This document shows, piece by piece, positions 1 to 8,203 of a stretch of DNA of 54,740 bases. How positions within the stretch are numbered: position 1 is the first letter of the stretch; every line of letters begins with the position of its first letter. This stretch comes from Streptomyces cellulosae. Lineage in GTDB: Bacteria > Actinomycetota > Actinomycetes > Streptomycetales > Streptomycetaceae. Below the pieces are notes generated by a model. It did not search any database. It was not told where the DNA came from and saw only the letters and a list, made by a program, of their open reading frames with translations. The position numbers and the translations under genes are program-made. Location: assembly GCF_000721105.1 (NCBI RefSeq), contig NZ_JOEV01000047.1, positions 1 through 54,740 on the forward strand. Direction: 5' to 3'.

Positions 1-74
1 CCCACGAACGGCTGCGCATCCTCGCCTCCTGGGCCGCCGACCAGCACCTGCCCGCGTCGGCACCACTCACCTGA
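1..74 (+). CDS. C-terminal end of an unidentified protein (partial)
   Basis: An open frame enters from the left edge in the frame starting at base 3 and ends at TGA 72-74. Only 23 residues are visible, beginning HERLRILASWAADQHLPA. This resembles the end of a helical domain, but it is too short to assign to a family. The codons are G/C-rich at third positions, as in real genes here. No function is proposed. Confidence 0.4.
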   Translation, partial: HERLRILASWAADQHLPASAPLT

Positions 75-384
75 CCCGGCAGCCGCTTCCACGAACCCGG
101 CGGAGGAGTTCGGTCGATGGCGTTCACCGAGCCCCTCAACTGCTCAAGTTCCCGCGCGAAGAGCGGGCTTCCCGCACCTCACCGGCAGCCCATACTCCAG
201 CTCTGCAGCACGGCGGCCGGACCTTCGAGGGCGTCGCCGTCCGAATCCCCCAACACGTCCGCGCGCTGGCCGCGGCGATCTGACAGAACACGTGGCGGTC
301 AGTGATCGCGCAGGCGTCGGCTCCGGGCAGGCCGAGGCACACGGCCCGCCCGGAGTCCCCGCCGGTCGGCGGTTGCCCTGCGCG
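75..384. other. Intergenic stretch with a possible decayed gene tail
   Basis: No convincing complete gene lies here. On the plus strand one frame stays open to the TGA at about 281-283 and encodes FEGVAVRIPQHVRALAAAI near its end, which has ordinary Streptomyces codon use. It lacks a clear start or ribosome binding site and could be a gene remnant. The rest separates the upstream gene from the convergent GH43 gene, and I see no strong terminator hairpin. Confidence 0.3.
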
Positions 385-1818
385 TCAGACGACCATCCAC
401 TGCTGGTTCGAGCCGGCGGTGCACGTCGCCTGGTCGAGGGCCGCGCCGTTGGCGGTCGACTCCCCGGCGACCTCCAGACACCTACCGCTGCGCACATTGG
501 TGAAGGTGACGTAGCCGCCGATCACCGCCGTCCGTGTCCACAGCTGGTGCGAGGCCCCGGTGCACGTCGACTGGACGGCCACCGCGCCATCGGCGGTGGA
601 GGCGGCGGAGATCTGCAGGCACTTGCCGCTGTTGACGTTGACCAGCCGGTAGTTGGAGCCGACGGCGGTGGGCACCCACTGCTGGTTCGCGCCGGAGTTG
701 CAGTTGCCGGAGTTGACTGCAGCCCCGTTCGCCGTGCTCAGGCTCCAGACGTCCGCGCACTTGGCGCTGCTGCGGTTCAGCAGGTGGTTGTTCGGGGCCC
801 CGAGCGGACTGGCGATGACCGGCCAGCCGCCCGCGAAGGTCACCTGGCGGATGTCGAGGGTCTCCTGCCCTGAGGTGTTGCCGTCGTAGTAGTGGTAGGC
901 GAGGAACTTGGACGCGCCGTCGTCGTAGGCGTCGGCGCCACCGGCGGCCACCTTGGGGTAGGCGCCGGTCAGGACGGTGGTCCCGCCGCCGGAGGCCATG
1001 TCGGTGCCGTTCTGGTCCAGGTACGGTCCAGTGATGCGGGTGGAGCGGCCGACCACGGTGTAGTAGGTGCTGTTGGTTCCGCTGCAGCAGGCCCCCTTGG
1101 AGCCGAAGAGGTAGTAGTAGCCGCCGTTGAGGATGATCGTCGGGTTCTCGATGTCGACGGCGATGCGCCAGAGGTTGTGGTCGGTGGTGGACAGCTTGCC
1201 GGTGGACTGGTCCAGGACGTGCATGTAGGTGCCGGAGCCGGTCCAGGAGCCCCAGGAGATGTACAGCCGGCCGTCCGGTCCCCAGTCGACGTTGGGGTCG
1301 ATCGGGTAGTTGACGTCCGTGACCATGCCCTGGTCCGTCCAGGGGCCCTCAATGTTGGTGGCGGTGGCCAGGCCCATCACGGCGTAGTTGGTGCCCCAGC
1401 GGGAACCGGCGTAGTAGAGGTGGTACTTGCCGTTGAAGTACTTGATGTCCGGAGCCCAGATGTTCGGCGGGGTCGAGCCGAGTTTGGCGGTGATCCAGGA
1501 CGGGGTCGACGACCAGACGTTGCCGACCTTGGTCCATCCGGAGGCCGCGGTGCCGCCGCACGTTTTGCGGAGCGTGATGGATCCGCTGGGGTTGAGCGGG
1601 TCGTTCTCGAACCCGGTGGAGAAGCCGTAGTAGCAGCTGCCCACCTTGATGACACTCGGGTCGTGCATGCGGAGATCACCGCTGAGTGCCTGTGCGGGGG
1701 AGACGGTGATCAGGCCGAGTACCGTCAGGAGGGTGACGACGATCATGGCGAGGACGGAACGCTGCCGGTGTCTGCGTATTCCGGGGAGGGACTCATCGGC
1801 GGCTTGATGGCTGTTCAT
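385..1818 (-). CDS. Secreted GH43 arabinan-degrading hydrolase with ricin-type lectin domain
   Basis: 477 residues. Residues 1-45 form a signal peptide (basic start, hydrophobic VLAMIVVTLLTVLGLITV, then SPAQA), so the enzyme is exported. Residues about 50-335 are a five-bladed GH43 domain: the HDPSV motif carries the usual catalytic Asp, WAPDI and the Asp of DPNVDWGPDG follow, and the Glu in DIENPTI is the likely general acid. The segment GACCSGTNSTY is typical of endo-1,5-alpha-L-arabinanases. The last about 130 residues are a ricin-B-like (CBM13) trefoil with QQW and QLW repeats. AAGGAG lies 7 nt before the ATG. It follows the GH78 gene by 81 bp on the same strand and probably supplies oligosaccharides to the adjacent importer. 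An alpha-L-arabinofuranosidase is the alternative. Confidence 0.88.
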   Translation of the reverse strand: MNSHQAADESLPGIRRHRQRSVLAMIVVTLLTVLGLITVSPAQALSGDLRMHDPSVIKVGSCYYGFSTGFENDPLNPSGSITLRKTCGGTAASGWTKVGNVWSSTPSWITAKLGSTPPNIWAPDIKYFNGKYHLYYAGSRWGTNYAVMGLATATNIEGPWTDQGMVTDVNYPIDPNVDWGPDGRLYISWGSWTGSGTYMHVLDQSTGKLSTTDHNLWRIAVDIENPTIILNGGYYYLFGSKGACCSGTNSTYYTVVGRSTRITGPYLDQNGTDMASGGGTTVLTGAYPKVAAGGADAYDDGASKFLAYHYYDGNTSGQETLDIRQVTFAGGWPVIASPLGAPNNHLLNRSSAKCADVWSLSTANGAAVNSGNCNSGANQQWVPTAVGSNYRLVNVNSGKCLQISAASTADGAVAVQSTCTGASHQLWTRTAVIGGYVTFTNVRSGRCLEVAGESTANGAALDQATCTAGSNQQWMVV

Positions 1819-1899
1819 GCGAGACTCCTTTGTTTCGCTGTGGTTTTTGGCGCGAGGGGGCAGCCGGTTTTCGGCAGCACGGCCGGGATCATGGACGGG

Positions 1900-4515
1900 T
1901 CAGTGTGAGTCGGAGCCGGGAAACGGTCGTCGTGTGGTGGTGGTCCCGGGTGGCAGGGTGCTTACGCCTCCGTCGGGCCACTCGATCCGTCCGGTGGCCC
2001 CCGTGGGCACGGTCGTTTCGACGGTGAGATCCGAATCCCGCAGCTCCCATCGGATCCCTACGCGACCGTACGGCGACTCGTGGGCGGCGCTCGCCCAGGT
2101 GATGCCGCCGCCTGGTCGTGGACGGAAGACGATGTCGCGGTAGCCCGGCGTACTCGCGTCGAGCCCGGCGACCGTGCTGTGCAGCCACTGTGCGACGGCG
2201 CCGAGGGCGTAGTGGTTGAACGAGGTCATCTCGCCGGGATTGACGGTGCCGTCGGGCAGCATGCTGTCCCAGCGTTCCCAGACGGTGGTGGCGTCGTGCT
2301 TGAGCGCGTACAGCCACGAGGGGCACTCCTGCTGGAGGAGCAGGGCGTAGGCGGTGTCGTCATGGTGCGTGGTGCTCAGCGCGGGTGCCACGAGCGGAGT
2401 ACCGATGAAGCCGGTCTGGATGGTATGGCCGCCCGCCGCGACGAGTTCGGCCAGGCGCCGTCCGGCGGCGGACCGGGCTGCCTCGTCGGGGAGGAGGTCG
2501 AACTGGAGGGCGACGGCGTAGGCGGTCTGGGTGTCGCTGGTCATCAGGCCGCCGGGCAGCACGTACGCGTCGGCGAACGCCTGCCGGACTCGTCGCGCGA
2601 GTTCTCCGTAGCGGTCCCGGTCGTCCTCACGTCCCAGGACGTCGGCGGTCCATGTCACATGTCGCAGTGACCAGGCGTAGTACGCCGTGGCGATGAGATG
2701 CCGGTCGGTACGGCCGGCTCCGGGGTCATCCGGCGGTGCGAACGGGTCGAGCCAGTCCCCGAGTTGGTAGCCGCGATTCCACAGACCCGACTCGTCGGCG
2801 AGTTCGGTGATGAGGTCGACCCATCGCCGTGCGCTCTCGTACTGGGCGGCGAGCAGAGCGGTGTCGCCCGAGGCCCGGTAGAGATCCCACGGAGTGAGTG
2901 CCACGACGTCGCCCCAGCCGGCGCCCGGTCTGGCGGGGGTCCACTGCGGGCCCCCCGGGATCGAGGGGACGTACCAGGGGACGGTCCCGTCGTCGTGCTG
3001 TTCCACGGCGACGTCGCGCAGCCAGGAGGCGAGCATGCCGTGGCAGTCGTACAGGAAGGCGGCCGTGGGCGCGAAGACCTGGATGTCACCGGTCCAGCCG
3101 AGCCGCTCGTCACGCTGCGGGCAGTCGGTGGGAAGGTCGACGAAGTTGCCGCGCAGGCTCCACACCACGTTCTCGTGCAGCCGGTTGACCTGCTCGTTCG
3201 AGCATTCGAACCAGCCGGTGCGGGTCATGTCGGTGTGATGGACGCGGGCGACGATGTCGCGGCCGGGGAAGCCGCTGCCGCACCAGCCGGTGATCTCGGC
3301 GTACCGGAAGCCGTGGAGGGTGAAGCGCGGCTCCCAGGTCTCGGGTGCGCCGCCGCGCAAGGTGTAGCGGTCGGTGGACATGGCATCGCGCAGGGGGCGC
3401 ACGCACAGCTCCCCGTCCTGGAGCACCTCGGCGTGGCGGATGACGACGGTGTGCCCGGCCGGACCGGACACGGTGATGCGGACCCTGCCGACCAGGTTCT
3501 GCCCGAAGTCCACCAGGAGCCGGTCGCCGTCGAGAGCGGTCACCAGGACGGGGGTGATCTCCTGCGTGCAGCGCACCGGCGGTCCGGTGGGTGCGACCAG
3601 CGTCGCGGGTTCCCGGGCAACGATGTCCACCGGTGACCAGTCGCCGTCGTCGAACCCGGGACTCGACCAGCCGGGCGGTTCCTCGCGCGCGTCGTAGGTC
3701 TCGCCGTCGAGCAGTCCGGAGGAGAGGATGGGGCCCCGGCCGGCCCGCCAAGAGGTGTCGGTGCCGACGACGGTGACGGTTCCGTCGCGGTGGACGATCT
3801 CCAGTTGGGCGATGAGGGCGAGCCGGTCGCCGTACAGGTTGGAGTGGCCGCCGTGGAAGCCCAGCCGCCCGCGGTACCAGCCGTCGCCCAGCCACGCGCC
3901 GATGGTGTTGTCGCCGGCGCGCAGGTGCTCGGTGACGTCGTGGGTCTGGTAGCGCAGCCGGTGGCGGTAGCTGGTCCAGCCGGGCGCGAGGGTGTGGTCG
4001 CCGACGCGTCGGCCGTTGATCTCGATCTCGTACAGGCCGTGGGCGGTGACGTACAGCCGTGCGCGTTCGATGTCCGCGCCGGCGGTGAACTCCTTGCGCA
4101 GCAGGGGCGGTCGGCGCTCGGCGTCCGGCCTCTCCGGCCGGCGTGGCTCGTGCGGCGAAATCGCGCGGGCCGTCCAGTCCGTCGGTGTCAGCAGGCCCGT
4201 CTCGATGCGCAGCGGTGGGCTCCAGCCGCTGGCCGCCTGATCGGTTCCGCGGACACGCACACGGACCTCGCAGGCTTCCCGGGACGTCAGTGGCCGCAGG
4301 GGCCAGGGGACGAGCACGGAGTCGTGGGAGGTCAGCCAGCCCGTGCGGTGCGTCCCGTCGGCGCGGGTGGCCTCGATCTCGTACGCGTGCTGCGTCCAGC
4401 CGGCGGGTGCTGTGGTCTTCCAGGAGATCCGGGGCGACGACTCGCCGATACCGAACGGCTCCCGGTGATGTTCCGCGGTCGGGACCTCCACCGCGGGTAT
4501 CCGCTGGTCGGTCAT
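1900..4515 (-). CDS. GH78 alpha-L-rhamnosidase
   Basis: 871 residues with no signal peptide, so probably cytoplasmic and acting on imported rhamnosides. N-terminal beta domains (about 1-410) precede the (alpha/alpha)6 barrel (about 420-770) and a C-terminal beta domain. Family signatures are clear: TDCPQRDERLGWTGDIQVF with its acidic residues in the catalytic region, and YQLGDWLDPF further on. The Glu of MTSFNHYALGAV-type sequence lies near the end of the barrel. The start ATG overlaps the stop of the upstream permease by 4 nt (ATGA), which fixes the start and implies translational coupling. It is the fourth gene of the binding protein-permease-permease-hydrolase operon read leftwards from 7648. 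The likely product is L-rhamnose from pectic or plant glycosides. Confidence 0.92.
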   Translation of the reverse strand: MTDQRIPAVEVPTAEHHREPFGIGESSPRISWKTTAPAGWTQHAYEIEATRADGTHRTGWLTSHDSVLVPWPLRPLTSREACEVRVRVRGTDQAASGWSPPLRIETGLLTPTDWTARAISPHEPRRPERPDAERRPPLLRKEFTAGADIERARLYVTAHGLYEIEINGRRVGDHTLAPGWTSYRHRLRYQTHDVTEHLRAGDNTIGAWLGDGWYRGRLGFHGGHSNLYGDRLALIAQLEIVHRDGTVTVVGTDTSWRAGRGPILSSGLLDGETYDAREEPPGWSSPGFDDGDWSPVDIVAREPATLVAPTGPPVRCTQEITPVLVTALDGDRLLVDFGQNLVGRVRITVSGPAGHTVVIRHAEVLQDGELCVRPLRDAMSTDRYTLRGGAPETWEPRFTLHGFRYAEITGWCGSGFPGRDIVARVHHTDMTRTGWFECSNEQVNRLHENVVWSLRGNFVDLPTDCPQRDERLGWTGDIQVFAPTAAFLYDCHGMLASWLRDVAVEQHDDGTVPWYVPSIPGGPQWTPARPGAGWGDVVALTPWDLYRASGDTALLAAQYESARRWVDLITELADESGLWNRGYQLGDWLDPFAPPDDPGAGRTDRHLIATAYYAWSLRHVTWTADVLGREDDRDRYGELARRVRQAFADAYVLPGGLMTSDTQTAYAVALQFDLLPDEAARSAAGRRLAELVAAGGHTIQTGFIGTPLVAPALSTTHHDDTAYALLLQQECPSWLYALKHDATTVWERWDSMLPDGTVNPGEMTSFNHYALGAVAQWLHSTVAGLDASTPGYRDIVFRPRPGGGITWASAAHESPYGRVGIRWELRDSDLTVETTVPTGATGRIEWPDGGVSTLPPGTTTTRRPFPGSDSH

Positions 4516-5408
4516 CCCTTCACCGCCCCGGCGGTCAGGCCCTTGATGATGCGCTGGTTGATCAGCAGGTAGAGCACCAGGGCGCCGACCACGTTGATGC
4601 TGATCGCGGCGAACAGCGGTCCGTAGGCCGTCTCGCCGTACTGCCCGGTGAAGTTGAGCAGTCCGACCTGGATGGTGCGCAGGCTGTCGTCGGTGGTGAA
4701 GGTGAGCGAGACGAGCAGGTCGTTCCAGATGAAGAAGAACTGCACCAGCGCGACCGTGAAGACGGCGTTGCGGACGACGGGGAATCCGATCCGCCAGAAC
4801 GCGGTGAGCATGCTCGCCCCGTCGAGGGTGGCGGCTTCGAAGATCTCGCGCGGGACGGCCCGGAAGTAGGTGGCCATCATGAAGACGGTGAGGGGGAGGC
4901 CGACCGCGGTGTAGGTGATGATCAGCGGCCACATCGTGCCGGAGAGCCCGGTCTGGAAGTACACCCGGAACAGGGGCAGCAGGATCATCTGGCTCGGCAC
5001 CATGATGCCCAGCAGGAAGACGAGGAGGACCTGGTGGCGTCCGCGCCAGATCATCACCTCCAGGGCGAAGCCGGCGGCCGTGCCGAGGACGATGATGAGA
5101 GCGAGCGAGGGCGCGGTGGCCAGGAGGCTGTTGCGGATGTAGAGGCCGACGTGCCCGCTCGTCCAGGCGTCGGCGTAGTTGTGCAGGTCCCACTTGCCCG
5201 GCAGCGACCAGGCGGGGTCGTTGACGAACTCGGACTGGGTCTTGAAGGAGCTCAGCAGCAGCCACAGCAGCGGCGCCACCTCGACCACCACCAGCAGGGC
5301 GACGAGCAGGTTCCGCGTCAGGCGCCGGGCATGCGCCCGCCCCCGGACGGTGCGCGGCCGCGGGCTGGGCAGGAGTTCCCGCGGCGGTGCCGTCATCGTG
5401 TCGGTCAT
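4512..5408 (-). CDS. Carbohydrate ABC transporter permease (MalG type)
   Basis: 298 residues. After a basic cytoplasmic start comes a first membrane segment (LLVALLVVVEVAPLLWLLLS), then five more, in the pattern of MalG-family inner-membrane subunits. The ATPase-contacting EAA loop is visible as EAATLDGASMLTAFWRIGFP. It pairs with the permease encoded just upstream and with the lipoprotein at 6350-7648 to import an oligosaccharide. No ATPase gene is present in the operon, so a shared MsiK-like ATPase encoded elsewhere is inferred. The 3' end overlaps the rhamnosidase start by 4 nt. Confidence 0.92.
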   Translation of the reverse strand: MTDTMTAPPRELLPSPRPRTVRGRAHARRLTRNLLVALLVVVEVAPLLWLLLSSFKTQSEFVNDPAWSLPGKWDLHNYADAWTSGHVGLYIRNSLLATAPSLALIIVLGTAAGFALEVMIWRGRHQVLLVFLLGIMVPSQMILLPLFRVYFQTGLSGTMWPLIITYTAVGLPLTVFMMATYFRAVPREIFEAATLDGASMLTAFWRIGFPVVRNAVFTVALVQFFFIWNDLLVSLTFTTDDSLRTIQVGLLNFTGQYGETAYGPLFAAISINVVGALVLYLLINQRIIKGLTAGAVKG

Positions 5409-5414
5409 GGAGGT

Positions 5415-6299
5415 TCAGCCCTTGGTCAGGTCGCGGCGCGAGAAGCGGAAGACGATGAGGGTGACGCCGAGGCAGACGACGGTGAGCAGCGAGGCGATGG
5501 TGCTGCCGTAGCCGTAGTCGCCGTAGGAGAACGCGGTGCGGAACATGTAGAGGGTCAGGGGTGTGGTGTCGCTGCCCGGCCCGCCGTTGGTCAGGGCGAG
5601 CACCGAGTCGAACACCTTGAGGGTGCCGTTGATGCTGAACACGACCGAGGACAACAGAACGGGCGCGGACAGCGGCAGGACGATGTGCCGGATGAGCCGC
5701 CATCCGGTGGCGCCGTCCATCCGTGCCGACTCGAGGGTCTCGTCGGGGATGTCGAGGAGCCCGGCGAAGATGAGGACGCCGTAGAAGCCCATGGATCGCC
5801 ATACGTCCATGACGACCAGGACGACGAAGGAGCCGCCCGCGCCGGCGAACCAGTCGCCGTGGTGGAGGCCAAGCCCTTCCAGGGCGACGTTGGCCAGGCC
5901 GTTCTGCGGCGCGACGGCGAAGAGCTTCTGGAACATCAGGGCCACGGCGACCGTCGGAAGGATCACCGGGAAGAACACCAGGGTACGGACGACCGCGGAC
6001 GACTTGCGCAGGACGAACACGTAGAGCAGTGCGAGCAGGTATCCGCAGAGGACCTGCCCGGCGCTGACCGCGATCGCGTACTTGAAGGTGAACCACAGCG
6101 CCGAGTGCGCCTGCGGGTCGTGCCAGAGCTTGTCGAAGTTTCCGAGCCCCCCGAAGGTGAAGCCCTCGATGACGTTGCCCTTGAAGAAGGTGTAGCCGAG
6201 GGACCAGCCCATCGGTACCAGCATGACCAGGGTGTACACCAGCAACGCCGGGCCCAGCAGGACGGCGATGGCACGGCGGTCTCCCAGAACGGAACGCAT
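5415..6299 (-). CDS. Carbohydrate ABC transporter permease (MalF/UgpA type)
   Basis: 294 residues with about six membrane segments, starting with AIAVLLGPALLVYTLVMLVP. The EAA-like coupling loop is ESARMDGATGWRLIRHIVLP. ALTNGGPGSDTTPLTLYMF is the conserved periplasmic/late segment of this family. I chose the ATG at 6299 because it gives a normal-length protein with only a short N-terminal tail. Longer upstream reading in this frame runs through the binding-protein gene and is spurious. The next gene starts 6 bp downstream, so the two permeases are co-expressed. Substrate is inferred from the neighbouring rhamnosidase. Confidence 0.9.
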   Translation of the reverse strand: MRSVLGDRRAIAVLLGPALLVYTLVMLVPMGWSLGYTFFKGNVIEGFTFGGLGNFDKLWHDPQAHSALWFTFKYAIAVSAGQVLCGYLLALLYVFVLRKSSAVVRTLVFFPVILPTVAVALMFQKLFAVAPQNGLANVALEGLGLHHGDWFAGAGGSFVVLVVMDVWRSMGFYGVLIFAGLLDIPDETLESARMDGATGWRLIRHIVLPLSAPVLLSSVVFSINGTLKVFDSVLALTNGGPGSDTTPLTLYMFRTAFSYGDYGYGSTIASLLTVVCLGVTLIVFRFSRRDLTKG

Positions 6300-6349
6300 G
6301 ACGGCTCTCTCACGAAGGGGTTGGTGCGGATCACGGCGGTGCGGACGCG

Positions 6350-7648
6350 TCAGCCGTTGTCGAGATCCGCCTGGATCTTCTGCATGAAGTCCTTGGCCGA
6401 GAGGGATCCGTTGACGAGTGGTGCGGCGTTCGTCTGGCTGGTCTCCGTCGCCTTCGTGTTGAACAGCGCCTCGAACCACAGGGTGCTGGTCTTGGTCTTG
6501 CTGATGGTGTCCTGCACCGTCTGCGTGAGCGGGGGCAGTGTGCCGGTGTCGCCGCCCGGCTTGAACCCGGAGACCGTGCCCTGGTCCTTCAACGAGGCGG
6601 CGCCGTAGTTCTTGCTGATGCAGGAGAGCCAGTCGCCGACCTTGGCGTTGTAGGACTTCGCGGAGACGGCGACCGGGAGGCCGACGTTGGCCGGGATCTG
6701 GTCCGCGCTGCCCTTGCCGCCCGCGACGGCCGGGAACGGCATGAAGCCGACGTTGTCCGCACCGATCTTGTTCTTGGCCGGGTCGTTGAAGTCGCCGAGC
6801 GCCCAGCTGCCCATGTAGTACATGGCGGCCTTGCCGGTCAGGAACTGCTGCGCTGCCGTGTCGTAGTCGATCGATCCGACGCCCTTGCCGAAGTAGCCCG
6901 CCTTGCCCAGGTCGGCGATGGCCTGTGCGGCCTTCACGTAGGCGGGGTCCGTCAGCTTGGCCTTGCCGTCCGCCACCGCCTGCAGGGCGTCCGGCCCGAG
7001 TTCGCGGTAGATGTAGCCGCTGATCAGACGGGTGAGGGGCCAGCCTTCCTTGCCGTCCGCGGAGAACGCGGTGACACCGGCGCCCTTGAGCTTCGCCGCC
7101 GCCGCGACCAACTGGTCGTACGTGGTCGGGACGGCGATGCCGTGGTCGGCGAAGAGCTTCTTGTTGTACCAGATGCCCTCGATGTTGAACTGGTAGGGCA
7201 TCACGTTGAACTTGCCGTACAGGTTCTCGACGGTCTTGACGGCGGCAGGCTGGAGGTCGTCCCAGACGCCGAGGTCCTTGAGCGTCTTCTCCAGGTCGAG
7301 GACCTGCCCGGCCTTGTCCAGGGTCTTGGTGAGCTGCGGGGTGCCGCCCGCCGCGAACTGCACCGGCAGGGCGTTCTGGCCGGCGAGAAGCTGCACCTTC
7401 TGGTCGACGTTGCCGATCGGCAGCGTCTGGATCTTCAGCGGCAGAGCCTTGTTCTGCGACGCGCACGAGCCCTTGCCCAGGGTGGTGAGCTCCTGCTGCA
7501 CGATGTGGTTGTCGTCGTTGATGGTGAGGGTGAACGCCTTGACGTCGCTGCCCGAGGCGCTTCCACCGCCGCAGGCGCTCAGCAGCAGGCTCGCGGTGGC
7601 AGCGGTCGCCAGGAGGGCGATACGGCGGGTTCTGAGGGTCTTGTGCAC
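6350..7648 (-). CDS. Sugar-binding lipoprotein of the ABC importer
   Basis: 432 residues, extracellular solute-binding protein family 1. A lipoprotein signal peptide (MHKTLRTRRIALL..., lipobox LLSAC with Cys at about 26) would anchor it to the outer face of the membrane. The mature part has the two-lobe fold features of the family, such as YNKKLFADHGIAVPTTYDQL and the ITGKAAMYYMGSW-like segment. It is the first gene of the operon 7648-1900 and lies directly behind a LacI-type operator at 7672-7685. A rhamnose- or arabinose-containing oligosaccharide is the likely ligand, inferred only from the GH78 and GH43 genes. Confidence 0.9.
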   Translation of the reverse strand: MHKTLRTRRIALLATAATASLLLSACGGGSASGSDVKAFTLTINDDNHIVQQELTTLGKGSCASQNKALPLKIQTLPIGNVDQKVQLLAGQNALPVQFAAGGTPQLTKTLDKAGQVLDLEKTLKDLGVWDDLQPAAVKTVENLYGKFNVMPYQFNIEGIWYNKKLFADHGIAVPTTYDQLVAAAAKLKGAGVTAFSADGKEGWPLTRLISGYIYRELGPDALQAVADGKAKLTDPAYVKAAQAIADLGKAGYFGKGVGSIDYDTAAQQFLTGKAAMYYMGSWALGDFNDPAKNKIGADNVGFMPFPAVAGGKGSADQIPANVGLPVAVSAKSYNAKVGDWLSCISKNYGAASLKDQGTVSGFKPGGDTGTLPPLTQTVQDTISKTKTSTLWFEALFNTKATETSQTNAAPLVNGSLSAKDFMQKIQADLDNG

Positions 7649-7671
7649 AGGTACTCCTCGGCGCGCGTGCG

Positions 7672-7685
7672 TTGAAACGCTTCAA
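7672..7685. promoter_or_regulatory. LacI-family operator before the importer operon
   Basis: TTGAAACGCTTCAA is an inverted repeat (TTGAA-N4-TTCAA with central CG), the standard form of LacI/GalR operators. It sits 23 bp upstream of the binding-protein start codon. A near copy, TTGAAGCGTTCCAA, precedes the LacI gene at 9324-9337. Together they suggest that the LacI protein encoded at 8184-9227 represses both the importer operon and itself. Confidence 0.75.
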
Positions 7686-7995
7686 TAGAGGGATGCCGGG
7701 AACCTATGACCCGTGTCCGCGTGTGTCAAGGATCTGTCCTGGATGTTTCCGAACCGCATCTGCGGGGCGTCGGGGCGGCCGGCCGTCGGGGGCTGCCACG
7801 AGCGCGAGGTGACGACTGCCGGTCAGCGCGGCAGGCTGATGCGGACGGGTGCGCAGGTCAGGCGATGTCGGCTGCGGTTCGGCAGCGCCCCGAAGAGCTC
7901 GGGGGAACACCCGGTCACGAGGGTGCCGCGGAGGACCTGGGCACATCGCGGCACTTCAGCGGAGCGCTTGGCGCGGCCTGTCAGCGCGTCGGCGT
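7686..7995. other. Intergenic region upstream of the importer operon
   Basis: No gene is supported between the operator at 7672-7685 and the tandem repeat array starting at 7996. The frames that stay open on either strand have arginine/proline-rich, low-complexity translations typical of shadow frames. The promoter of the importer operon should lie here, but I cannot pick -10/-35 elements with confidence. Confidence 0.4.
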
Positions 7996-8203
7996 GGACG
8001 ATCAGCTCGGTGCGCCGGCGCGGACGATCAGCTCGGCGCGCCGGCGCGGGCGACCAGCTCGGCGCGCCGGCGTGGACGATCAGCTCGGTGCGCCGGCGTG
8101 GACGATCAGCTCGGTGCGTCGGTGCGGACGATCAGTTCGGCGCGCTGGCGCGGACGATCAGCTCGACGCGTCGGCGCGGACGATCAGCTCGGCGCGCTGG
8201 CGC
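7996..8203. repeat. Eight tandem copies of a 26-bp repeat
   Basis: Units start at 7996, 8022, 8048, 8074, 8100, 8126, 8152 and 8178, each exactly 26 bp. The consensus begins GGACGATCAGCTCGG and ends CGCGCCGGCGC. A ninth partial copy (8204 on) is the coding sequence for the end of the LacI protein: read on the minus strand, the unit matches codons for ELIVRAS, the C-terminal motif of this family. Units differ by 1-4 substitutions but have no indels. There are no spacers, so this is not CRISPR. The period is not a multiple of three, and the LacI reading frame stops at TGA 8186-8184 inside the first repeated unit. Confidence 0.95.

Noticed and set aside
1900..6096. A single 1398-residue protein
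   Set aside because: The first third reads antisense-like or out-of-frame text over the permease genes. The real rhamnosidase starts at 4515, with an ATGA overlap.
4143..6608. Long plus-strand open frame of 821 codons
   Set aside because: It lies opposite the rhamnosidase and permease genes. Its translation is rich in Asp, Glu, His and Arg without family motifs, as expected for an antisense shadow in high-GC DNA.
7996..8203. Possible CRISPR array
   Set aside because: The 26-bp units are directly adjacent, with no spacers, and derive from the coding end of a lacI-type gene. No cas genes occur.
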